Source: Chitinophagaceae bacterium | GTDB taxonomy: Bacteria > Bacteroidota > Bacteroidia > Chitinophagales > Chitinophagaceae | Direction: 5' to 3' | NCBI GenBank assembly: GCA_024508725.1 | Contig: JANINS010000003.1 | Coordinates: forward strand, 1,116,001 to 1,180,000 | DNA: 64,000 nucleotides | Shown: positions 56,977 to 64,000 of the stretch, in pieces | Position numbering within the stretch: position 1 is the stretch's first letter | How the letters are laid out: the number at the start of each line of letters is the position of its first letter | Made by a program: the position numbers and the translations under genes | Notes under the pieces: generated by a model | What the model was told of the DNA's origin: nothing | The model's input: the letters and a program-made list of their open reading frames with translations, nothing else | Databases searched by the model: none

Positions 56977-58059
56977 CTAAAGCTTTGCCTTCACATTCAA
57001 CGCATCTCTTAAACCGTTTCCTAAAAGATTAAATGCAAGCACCAATAACATGATTGCAATTCCGGGTGCAAGTGCCAGCATTGGATTATTGGTGATGATG
57101 AAGTTGTAGTTCTCCTTGATCATTAATCCCCAACTGGGTTGTGGTGGCTGAACACCCACTCCCAGAAAACTCAACCCGGCTTCAATTACAATTGCTGAAG
57201 CAAAATTACTTGCAGCGATCACCATTACCGGTCCGAGAATATTGGGAAGAATATGCAGGAACATGATCCTGTTATGAGAAAATCCTAAAGCTTTTGCAGC
57301 TTCTACATATTCCAGTTCACGAACTGCTAATACTTGTCCACGAACCAATCTTGCAACATTCACCCACATGGTCAACCCAACAGCGATGAACACCTGCCAG
57401 AAACCTTTTCCCAAAGCAAGTGTGATCGCAAATACTAAAAGTAACGTTGGAATACTCCAGATAACGTTGATCAGCCACATGATCACATCGTCTATCCAGC
57501 CTCTGAAATATCCTGCAAGCGAACCAAGTAGAATTCCAATGGTAAGAGAAATCAATACAGCAATAAATCCAACACTAAGGCTTACACGAACACCAACGAT
57601 AAGCCGACTTAGAATATCTCTTCCAAATTTATCGGTGCCAACATGATACGTTCTTTCGATCACCGGCTCATCAGCAAGTTTTGAAAGATGATATGATTGC
57701 CGTTCGGTAATACCCTCATCAACAAATTTGTGAACGATGATGCTGTCACTAACTTGTTCATGTTTTACTATCGGAACAAGATTGTATGGACTTTCTTTTC
57801 CATTGATCAGTGTTGAAAAGAAGCTTGTTTCCCCGATAGATCTTTCCTTTTTTACCTGCAATAGTTGTGTAGAGAAGCCTGGCTTTTTACTTCCGATCTC
57901 AGGGACGATCGTGTTTGCAAAAGGTGTGTTATCCGGAGCAATAACATAAGCAAATACAAACAGCAAAAAAGACAGAACGATCACCACAATACCTGCCAAA
58001 GCACCTTTGTTTCTTTTAAGGCGTTTCCAGAACAGTGATTGTGTAGGTGTGGAGTTCAT
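56977..58059 (-). CDS. peptide/nickel ABC transporter permease (DppC/OppC type)
   Basis: 360 residues. An N-terminal helix (ALAGIVVIVLSFLLFVFAYV), a periplasmic segment of about 120 residues, larger than in DppC, then the binding-protein-dependent permease core with four more helices and the EAA loop EYVEAAKALGFSHNRIMFLH. The first part of the core, YHVGTDKFGRDILSRLIVG, is the OppC/DppC signature. No ATPase, DppB or binding protein gene is adjacent, so partners must be elsewhere. Confidence 0.92.
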   Translation of the reverse strand: MNSTPTQSLFWKRLKRNKGALAGIVVIVLSFLLFVFAYVIAPDNTPFANTIVPEIGSKKPGFSTQLLQVKKERSIGETSFFSTLINGKESPYNLVPIVKHEQVSDSIIVHKFVDEGITERQSYHLSKLADEPVIERTYHVGTDKFGRDILSRLIVGVRVSLSVGFIAVLISLTIGILLGSLAGYFRGWIDDVIMWLINVIWSIPTLLLVFAITLALGKGFWQVFIAVGLTMWVNVARLVRGQVLAVRELEYVEAAKALGFSHNRIMFLHILPNILGPVMVIAASNFASAIVIEAGLSFLGVGVQPPQPSWGLMIKENYNFIITNNPMLALAPGIAIMLLVLAFNLLGNGLRDALNVKAKL

Positions 58060-58097
58060 TTATGTAGTCAGCTTCTGTTTTTTTTATAGCATCGTCT

Positions 58098-58125
58098 CTT
58101 GCGTCGCACACTTGTACTTTTTGAA
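58098..58125. repeat. dispersed repeat TTGCGTCGCACACTTGTAC
   Basis: Another fused-core copy between the permease and the glycosyltransferase genes. Confidence 0.7.
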
Positions 58126-58182
58126 TTCTGTGCAGCAGTTTCAAACTTCATCTTCCAATTAGCTCATCAGCATATCAGCAAA

Positions 58183-59331
58183 TTACTTCACCTTTCTTCC
58201 CTTCCATTGATAACTTCCAAATTTACCAAGCCACCCTGCTATCACCACATACACAATATGAAAAGGCTGCATCAACGGAAACCACCAAAGTAGCTTTTCT
58301 TCTTTATAAAATTTCGTTATCGCCGACATGAAATTGATCTCTATTAATGTTTTTGCAACGAACGAAATAAGAAAGAGATAAAAGCAATATGAATTAAAGA
58401 ATGAGGCAATACCCAATACCACTAACAGCACATTAAAAAAATAAACCAGGAATAAAACAGCAATGATGGATTTGTCATCATACTTTTCTGCTTTACTTGC
58501 CCAGCGAATTCGTTGATTAAAAAAGCTCTTCCAATCCGGCATGGGTGATGTACTCACTACTCCTTCAGGTGAAAATAAATAACCAAGTTTGCCGGGGAAT
58601 TTTGTTTTGATCTTATGCATCAGCAGCATATCCTCTCCACTGGCAATATTATCGACCCCTTTAAAACCATTCACTTCAAAAAAAGCCTCTTTCTTGTAAG
58701 CAAGGTTGGCACCATTGCACATGCTGTGTTGGTTTGCCGAAACGGCAGCTGCTGTTATGCCTTGCATTGCTAAAAAGTCCAGACATTGGAAGACGGAAAC
58801 AAAGCTTCCATTATTGGTGTACTTGACCGGTCCGGCAACTAAAACAGGTTGATGTTGCTGAATATAACTATCATAACAACGAAGCCAGTCTTTGTCTACA
58901 TTACAATCGGCATCAGTGGTAATGATCCATTCTCCTGATGTTTTCGGAATAGCAGTTTCTATTGCTTTCTTTTTATAAGCGTTGAGCAACTTTCCTTTTA
59001 TTTCATCAGCCAGACGAATAAGTTTTAATGTGCTGTATTGTTGTTGTAATTCCTGCACAATAGCAGATGTTGCATCGGTAGAATGATCATCGATCACCAG
59101 TACCTCAAACAATTCCGCAGGATAATGTTGGTTATAGATTGATGCGATACAATTTCCGATGCTGTCTTCTTCATTTCTTGCAGGGATAATGATCGAGAAT
59201 TTTGTTGATGGAACAACAGCACCGATCTTAAATGAATGAAGCTTTTTAAAAAGCATGCGATAATAGCCGATCAATACCAGGTAACCTCCGGTAAGCAGAA
59301 CAGTAATGAACAACAATAGCGGCTTCCACAT
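58183..59331 (-). CDS. membrane-anchored family 2 glycosyltransferase
   Basis: 382 residues: one N-terminal membrane helix (LLLFITVLLTGGYLVLIGYY), a GT-A catalytic domain (FSIIIPARNEEDSIGNCIAS, VLVIDDHSTDATSAIV, WIITTDADCNVDKDW with the DxD, and QRIRWASKAEKYDD, the QxxRW of processive enzymes) and three C-terminal helices. The QxxRW motif suggests a polysaccharide synthase-like enzyme or a glycolipid glycosyltransferase at the inner membrane. Its start is 18 bases after the alpha/beta hydrolase gene stop, so they are co-transcribed. Confidence 0.9.
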   Translation of the reverse strand: MWKPLLLFITVLLTGGYLVLIGYYRMLFKKLHSFKIGAVVPSTKFSIIIPARNEEDSIGNCIASIYNQHYPAELFEVLVIDDHSTDATSAIVQELQQQYSTLKLIRLADEIKGKLLNAYKKKAIETAIPKTSGEWIITTDADCNVDKDWLRCYDSYIQQHQPVLVAGPVKYTNNGSFVSVFQCLDFLAMQGITAAAVSANQHSMCNGANLAYKKEAFFEVNGFKGVDNIASGEDMLLMHKIKTKFPGKLGYLFSPEGVVSTSPMPDWKSFFNQRIRWASKAEKYDDKSIIAVLFLVYFFNVLLVVLGIASFFNSYCFYLFLISFVAKTLIEINFMSAITKFYKEEKLLWWFPLMQPFHIVYVVIAGWLGKFGSYQWKGRKVK

Positions 59332-59349
59332 TGCAACAAAGAAACTTAT

Positions 59350-60156
59350 TTAATCATAGAAAAGTACAGCAATGTCTTTTGCATATTTCTCTTTCAATAA
59401 CTGGTGACCAGCCCTGATCGTTTTTACATGAATAGTATCGTTCTGCTTGTCGAGACTTGTTGAACGTTTGGCAAGTATGATCCTGTCGTAACTGCCAAAT
59501 AACATTCGTAATGGAATATTATTCTTACGCAAAACTTTTGTAACGGATGATGCATTGGGTTTAAACTTTCGCATTATCGTCCAGCGTTTGTACAGCATGT
59601 CTCTTTCGTTGGAATCGTCGAGATAGGAGTGAGCAAACTTAAAAATGCTTTTGTTCATCAAACCAATACGCTGTAGCATCTTCATTCCGCCAAAAAACCA
59701 ATGCGGTTTTTTCATGGTGTACCGGAAGAGTGTATTGCCAATATTTGTTTGTGTTGAGAGCCAGTACCAGAAATTCTTATGCAATCCATCAGGAGCAATT
59801 AAAACAACTCTTTCAATATTGGAAGGGATTGTTTGCAATAAAGCCAGGCAAATTCTGCCGCCCATGCTATAGCCAAGAAGCGAAATGGTTTGCAGTTCCA
59901 GCGGTACGATCGTATTAATTATCTGCTTAAGATCTGTTATGGAAAATTCCAGCTCTTCATTCCATATGGTTTGCCCATGAAACGGCATCTCAGGAACGAT
60001 CAAAGTGTAATCATGCCCCAGCGATTTTTCTAAAAAAAGAAAACTGGATGCGTCTTCCCCGTAGCCATGAAAGCAGAAAAGATATTTTGTTCCCCTGCCA
60101 AACTTTAGGTAGTGGATATACGAATTCCTGTATGGTAGCTGGTGACTTTCCATCAA
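59350..60156 (-). CDS. alpha/beta hydrolase
   Basis: 268 residues (the second Met at 60153 is equally possible). Oxyanion segment CFHGYGEDASSFLFLEKSLG, nucleophile Ser97 in LLGYSMGGRICLALL, Asp in FGSYDRIILAKRS, His in IRAGHQLLKEKYAKD. No signal peptide. Esterase- or hydrolase-type without known substrate. Operon with the downstream glycosyltransferase; divergent from the MarR gene. Confidence 0.87.
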   Translation of the reverse strand: MMESHQLPYRNSYIHYLKFGRGTKYLFCFHGYGEDASSFLFLEKSLGHDYTLIVPEMPFHGQTIWNEELEFSITDLKQIINTIVPLELQTISLLGYSMGGRICLALLQTIPSNIERVVLIAPDGLHKNFWYWLSTQTNIGNTLFRYTMKKPHWFFGGMKMLQRIGLMNKSIFKFAHSYLDDSNERDMLYKRWTIMRKFKPNASSVTKVLRKNNIPLRMLFGSYDRIILAKRSTSLDKQNDTIHVKTIRAGHQLLKEKYAKDIAVLFYD

Positions 60157-60176
60157 GTTAAACGTTCAAAAAATCT

Positions 60177-60206
60177 TTGATATTTCAAAAAAACGAATTT
60201 ACTTTG
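60177..60206 (+). promoter_or_regulatory. promoter of the MarR gene
   Basis: TTG 60177-60179, 19 bases, TTACTTTG 60199-60206 (one mismatch to TAnnTTTG). Transcription would start inside the palindrome that follows. Confidence 0.5.
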
Positions 60207-60208
60207 AA

Positions 60209-60228
60209 ATAGTTGCATAAACAACTAT
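60209..60228. promoter_or_regulatory. palindromic operator directly before the MarR start codon
   Basis: ATAGTTG-CATAAA-CAACTAT is a perfect 7-base inverted repeat ending on the base before the ATG. The place (over the start site) and form fit autorepression by the MarR dimer. Confidence 0.65.
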
Positions 60229-60669
60229 ATGGCAGGAAATCAGTTTAAAAGAGGAGAATTATACAGTGTGATCAATGGCATGGCTTCAACGGCTGTGGCA
60301 AGAAGATTGCAAAAGAACTTCCGTGCTGCAGGGCTGGAAATTACTATTGAGCAATGGAGCATTTTATATCACCTCTGGAAAGAAGACTGTTTAAGTCAGC
60401 AGGAATTATGCAACCGGACATTCAGGGATAAACCAAGCATCACACGATTAATAGACAACCTGGAGAAACAGAAACTGGTGAAAAGAGTTTCATCGGCAGA
60501 AGACAAGCGGATCAATCTTGTTTGTTTAACTGATGCAGCGAAAGAACTTCATGACATGACCTTGAGAATAGCCAACGAAACAATGGATGAAGCATTGATT
60601 GGTGTTACGAGAGACGAGATAGAAATGGTGAAGAATGTTTTACAGAAGGTGTACGACAATTTGAAGTAA
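60229..60669 (+). CDS. MarR-family transcriptional regulator
   Basis: 146 residues: winged helix with LSQQELCNRTFRDKPSITRL (helix-turn-helix), NLEKQKLVKRVSSAEDKRIN (wing with the conserved Asp-Lys-Arg), dimerisation helices at both ends. It has a palindrome at its start codon and is followed 160 bases on by an acyl-CoA dehydrogenase gene on the same strand, so control of fatty-acid degradation in response to an acyl or phenolic ligand is a fair guess. Confidence 0.92.
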   Translation: MAGNQFKRGELYSVINGMASTAVARRLQKNFRAAGLEITIEQWSILYHLWKEDCLSQQELCNRTFRDKPSITRLIDNLEKQKLVKRVSSAEDKRINLVCLTDAAKELHDMTLRIANETMDEALIGVTRDEIEMVKNVLQKVYDNLK

Positions 60670-60717
60670 TGTGCAGATGTGCTAATTGGACGATGAGTAT
60701 TTGAATTGTTGCACATA

Positions 60718-60780
60718 GTTCTGAACGTACAAGTGAGCAATTTGCGTGACGAAGCAGCAAATTGGAAACAAGAGACGATG
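60718..60780. repeat. dispersed repeat with inner palindrome
   Basis: GTTCTGAACGTACAAGTGAG then CAATTTGC/GCAAATTG arms around GTGACGAAGCA. Same 5' core as 31872 and 41685 with a different loop. Confidence 0.7.
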
Positions 60781-60827
60781 CTATGAAAAGCTTTAGCTGG
60801 TAAAATAAAAATTCAAAAACCACATAT

Positions 60828-62618
60828 ATGAGTACAACAATGCAGTCTACAGTTTTAAAAGGTGGTGAGTGGCTCATCAGGGAAAGTGTTCCTGCCGAAA
60901 CTTTTATCCCGGAAGATTTTTCTGAAGAGCAGCGAATGATCATGGATATGTGTACACAGTTCCTGAACTCGGAAGTGGTACCGAACTATGAACGTATCGA
61001 TAAGCTGGAACCTGGCTTAATGCAAAGCCTGATGGAAAAGGCAGGTGAACAAGGCTTACTTGCAACTGCATTTCCGGAACAATATGGTGGATTGGGAAAA
61101 GATTTTATTACATCAACTGTAGTGAATGAGGCTTTGGGTGGTGGACATTCTTTCTCCGTTGCACTTGCAGCACACACAGGGATCGGAACATTGCCGATAC
61201 TTTATTTTGGAACGGAAGAGCAAAAGCAGAAATACATTCCAAAACTTGCAACAGGTGAATGGAAGGGTGCTTACGGTTTAACTGAACCCAACAGCGGTAG
61301 CGATGCACTTGGTGCAAAAACAACAGCAAAGCTGAGTGATGATGGCAAATATTATCTTTTGAACGGACAAAAATGCTGGATCACCAATGGTGGTTTTGCA
61401 GATGTATATACGGTTTTTGCAAAGATCGATGGCGATAAGTTCACTGCGTTTATTGTTGAGAGGGGCTTTGAAGGATTTACTCAGGGTCCGGAAGAACATA
61501 AGATGGGCATTAAAGGTTCTTCAACGGTACAGTTGTATTTCCAGGATTGTAAAGTGCCGGTAGAAAATGTGCTGGGTGAGATCGGGAAAGGACACATTAT
61601 TGCTTTCAATATTCTCAACATTGGTCGTTTAAAATTATGTGCTGCATGTTTGGGTGGAAGTAAGAGAGCCACCACAACAACTGTTCAATATGCCATTCAA
61701 AGAGAACAGTTCAAGATCTCTATTTCAAAGTTTGGAGCGATCAAACATAAGCTGGCAGAAATGGCGATTCGCATCTGGGTTTCTGAAACAGGATTGTATC
61801 GTGCTGCTAAGTGGATCGATGATAAAGAGAAAGAGTTATTCGACAGTGGCAAACCTTTCAATGAAGCGTTGTTGGGTGCTGCAGAAGAATATGCTATCGA
61901 ATGTGCGATATTAAAAGTATTTGGCAGTGAAACATTGGATTTTGTAGTGGATGAAGGTGTACAGGTGCACGGTGGAAATGGTTTTAGTGATGAGTATGAA
62001 ATTTCCAAAGCTTATCGTGACAGTCGTATTAACAGAATTTATGAAGGAACGAATGAGATCAATCGTTTGCTCACTTTGGATATGACACTGAAGAGAGCCA
62101 TGAAAGGCAAACTCGATTTGATGACGCCGGCAATGAATGTTCAGAAAGAACTGATGAGTATTCCTGATTTTGGAAGTGAAGATGAAGGCGTTTTTGCAAA
62201 GGAATTGAAGTACATATCCAACTTTAAAAAAGCAATTCTAATGACTGCAGGTGCTGCAGTTCAAAAGCTGATGATGAAGCTGGATAAAGAGCAGGAAGTG
62301 CTGATGAACATTGCTGACATGGCGATAGAAACATATCACTGCGAAAGTGCTTTGCTGCGAGTGATGAAACTGGTTGAACATACAGGTGAAGAAGCCAACA
62401 GCCTTTTCATTGATATGATGCGAACTTATATCTACGATGCTGCAGACAGGATCAATAAATCAGCAAAAGATGCCTTGAACAGTTTTGCAGAAGGAGATGA
62501 ACTGAGAATGATGCACATCGGCATCAAGCGTTTCACCAAAGTCGAGCCATTCAATACAAAAGAAGCAAGACGCAGAATTGCAGATAAAATGATCGCTGAG
62601 AACAGGTATTGTTTCTAA
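60828..62618 (+). CDS. acyl-CoA dehydrogenase
   Basis: 596 residues, the long form with a C-terminal extra helical domain (VLCAD/ACAD9-like). FAD enzyme that introduces the alpha-beta double bond of acyl-CoA. Seen: GAYGLTEPNSGSDALGAKTT (first family signature), WITNGGFADVYTVFAKIDG, then DEGVQVHGGNGFSDEYEISK and RINRIYEGTNEINRLLTLDM with the catalytic Glu region. No signal or membrane segment. Single-gene unit with terminator, preceded by MarR. Confidence 0.94.
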   Translation: MSTTMQSTVLKGGEWLIRESVPAETFIPEDFSEEQRMIMDMCTQFLNSEVVPNYERIDKLEPGLMQSLMEKAGEQGLLATAFPEQYGGLGKDFITSTVVNEALGGGHSFSVALAAHTGIGTLPILYFGTEEQKQKYIPKLATGEWKGAYGLTEPNSGSDALGAKTTAKLSDDGKYYLLNGQKCWITNGGFADVYTVFAKIDGDKFTAFIVERGFEGFTQGPEEHKMGIKGSSTVQLYFQDCKVPVENVLGEIGKGHIIAFNILNIGRLKLCAACLGGSKRATTTTVQYAIQREQFKISISKFGAIKHKLAEMAIRIWVSETGLYRAAKWIDDKEKELFDSGKPFNEALLGAAEEYAIECAILKVFGSETLDFVVDEGVQVHGGNGFSDEYEISKAYRDSRINRIYEGTNEINRLLTLDMTLKRAMKGKLDLMTPAMNVQKELMSIPDFGSEDEGVFAKELKYISNFKKAILMTAGAAVQKLMMKLDKEQEVLMNIADMAIETYHCESALLRVMKLVEHTGEEANSLFIDMMRTYIYDAADRINKSAKDALNSFAEGDELRMMHIGIKRFTKVEPFNTKEARRRIADKMIAENRYCF

Positions 62619-62636
62619 CAGGTCAGATCATTAAAT

Positions 62637-62666
62637 AAAAAGTCCAGCCGTAAGCTGGACTTTTTA
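62637..62666. terminator. bidirectional terminator
   Basis: AGTCCAGC pairs with GCTGGACT over CGTAA, with A and T runs for both convergent genes. Confidence 0.9.
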
Positions 62667-62667
62667 T

Positions 62668-63627
62668 TTATACAACTATCGAATGTTGATCTTTGAAAGG
62701 ATCATCGTCGTCTGTTTCGGTATTATCGATGTAATAGGTTCCAATTTTCTTACTTTCTTTTTTATATCCTATAAACAATGCAATAATCACTGCCAGTGCA
62801 GCAACACCATACCAGATCGGGAAACGCTCATCCATCACTTCTTTACTTAGTTTACCTTGTTTACTCAACACATACATCATGGTAACGGCAAACCCATTGT
62901 TGAGGAAGTGAGCTAAAATAGAAAGCCAGATGCTTTTGCTGTAATAAAACATGAAACCCAGCATTATTCCCAGGAACAATCTTGATAAAAATCCATAATA
63001 AGAAAAGTGAATAGCACTGAAGATGATGCTGGTGATGATGATGCCCACCCATGCAGACCTTGTCCACTTTACCATTAATTGCTGCATCGCACCCCGGAAG
63101 ATGAGCTCTTCAAATATGGCTGGCGCCAAACCAATTACGATCAGCGAAAACAGGTATTCACCAAACGTTTTCATATTAGCGATCACCATCACCTGGTCTA
63201 CATACGCTTTCTCCATCTTCTCAAACATCGCTTTCGCTTTTGCCGAGATAGGAATATGATTGGTGAGTTCTGCCAGTGCGCCGCTCAGGTAAAATCCTGC
63301 AAAAACCATTGCTATTACCAATCCAACCTGCGATATATTGAACTTTGTTTTTAAACCCAGATGTTTCACCGGCTGTTTGTTCACGATCCTGGCAAAAACA
63401 AAAGCAGGAACAATGAACATTATCATAGAAGAAACAAGTTGTACCACTTTCACTGCATCGGCGTTAGCAGGGTTCAACATTCCTTTTTCCATATCCATTA
63501 AACTGCCGCCAACCATTGATGACCAAAGCACTATCGCCGCGGCACCTGCTAAAATAAAACCACCGATCAATAATCCAATTAGGATAAAAAACTGCGAAAA
63601 GTAGGGGATACGAGTTCCTGAATTCAT
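62668..63627 (-). CDS. CPBP-family intramembrane metalloprotease
   Basis: 319 residues with about eight membrane helices. CPBP/Abi motifs: APAIFEELIFRGAMQQLMVK (EExxxR, Glu173, Glu174, Arg178), then FSAIHFSYYGFLSRLFLGIM (FxxxH) and ILAHFLNNGF (HxxxN/D). These are the putative metal ligands of the Rce1-like protease fold in the inner membrane. The acidic C-terminal tail NTETDDDDPFKDQHSIVV is cytoplasmic. Substrate unknown. Confidence 0.92.
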   Translation of the reverse strand: MNSGTRIPYFSQFFILIGLLIGGFILAGAAAIVLWSSMVGGSLMDMEKGMLNPANADAVKVVQLVSSMIMFIVPAFVFARIVNKQPVKHLGLKTKFNISQVGLVIAMVFAGFYLSGALAELTNHIPISAKAKAMFEKMEKAYVDQVMVIANMKTFGEYLFSLIVIGLAPAIFEELIFRGAMQQLMVKWTRSAWVGIIITSIIFSAIHFSYYGFLSRLFLGIMLGFMFYYSKSIWLSILAHFLNNGFAVTMMYVLSKQGKLSKEVMDERFPIWYGVAALAVIIALFIGYKKESKKIGTYYIDNTETDDDDPFKDQHSIVV

Positions 63628-63725
63628 AGAGTGAAAGATAAGACAGTAAATTTGCCGCGAAATACCGCATTTGTAGCCACTTCAGCGAAATAATTTATAC
63701 TGGCGGCTCGGCATACATTCATTTT

Positions 63726-64000
63726 ATGGTTAAGATCGGCAATATATCATTACCTGAGTTTCCTTTATTACTTGCTCCCATGGAGGATGTGAGTGATCCA
63801 CCTTTTCGGGCAGTTTGTAAAGACAATGGTGCCGATCTCATGTACACCGAGTTCATTTCGAGTGAAGGTTTGATCCGTGATGCGATAAAAAGTCGGCGCA
63901 AGCTCGACATATTCGAATATGAACGTCCGGTAGGCATTCAAATATTTGGTGGCGATGAAGAAGCACTGGCTTTGAGTGCCAGGATCGTTGAAACAGTAAA
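63726..64000 (+). CDS. dusB: tRNA-dihydrouridine synthase (3' end outside window)
   Basis: FMN enzyme reducing uridines in the tRNA D loop. 91 residues are visible: PLLLAPMEDVSDPPFRAVCK (flavin-binding start of Dus), DLMYTEFISSEGLIRDAIKS, and ERPVGIQIFGGDEEALALSA. The segment VGIQIFGGD matches the DusB branch. The start at 63726 is the first in-frame Met, and the frame runs off the window end. Confidence 0.88.
   Translation, partial: MVKIGNISLPEFPLLLAPMEDVSDPPFRAVCKDNGADLMYTEFISSEGLIRDAIKSRRKLDIFEYERPVGIQIFGGDEEALALSARIVETV

Overview
The window looks like a chromosomal segment of a Bacteroidota bacterium, most probably family Chitinophagaceae. Evidence: Rho with a long disordered insert, a secreted TPR-CHAT protein, SusC/TonB-type carboxypeptidase-regulatory-domain barrels, LptC-like lipoproteins, 2-oxoacid:ferredoxin oxidoreductase, and promoters of the Bacteroidota type (TTG, 19-20 bp, TAnnTTTG), several so close to the start codon that the mRNAs must be nearly leaderless. 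The genus cannot be fixed from sequence alone.

Layout. 1-14.8 kb is mostly housekeeping: the 3' part of a PcrA/UvrD helicase, lipoproteins, DinB and SMR proteins, the selD-mnmH pair for tRNA selenouridine, the TPR-CHAT protein, rho and asnS. A tRNA-Phe gene (14940-15012) is followed by an accessory region of about 9.7 kb. Its left part holds small hypothetical genes, a 300-bp duplication and many palindromes. Its centre is an AT-rich five-gene cassette: an Xre controller and a BglII-like restriction endonuclease on +, convergent with an overlapping operon on - of a D12-class DNA methylase, a MORC-like GHKL ATPase and an OLD-like AAA ATPase. A palindromic operator sits upstream of the controller. 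An ABC-F gene and the tail of an IS110-like transposase close the region. This cassette is the best candidate for an undescribed defence system.

24.8-41.6 kb returns to core genes: a zincless Fpg/Nei glycosylase, the pseudouridine catabolic pair psuG-psuK, a 650-bp repeat array, asd, tRNA-Val, meaB, a LON-domain protein, coaX, an outer-membrane protein, lptC, an aldo/keto reductase, a CorC/HlyC protein and an aldehyde dehydrogenase. Upstream of asd lies what reads as a classical transcription attenuator: promoter, a 14-residue leader peptide with four lysines, an antiterminator arm starting at the leader stop codon, and a terminator.

41.8-64 kb: two secreted amidohydrolases (partly catalytically dead) separated by a four-helix-bundle gene with inverted flanks, an NlpE/META lipoprotein, a Fur-SCO-MerC metal cluster, a 5'-nucleotidase, an AhpD-like protein, a second four-helix-bundle gene, korB, a TonB-type barrel, a small RNA gene with a tRNA-like 3' end, an Lrp regulator, a DppC-type permease, a glycosyltransferase, a hydrolase, a MarR regulator with a palindrome at its start codon, an acyl-CoA dehydrogenase, a CPBP protease and the start of dusB.

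The genome is rich in short intergenic palindromes and phrase-like repeats. At least ten copies of one family (core GTACAAGTG ... GCGACGCAACG) occur here, and two other repeats have been absorbed in frame into mnmH and asnS. Coordinates and pairings were worked out by eye; no searches or folding programs were run.
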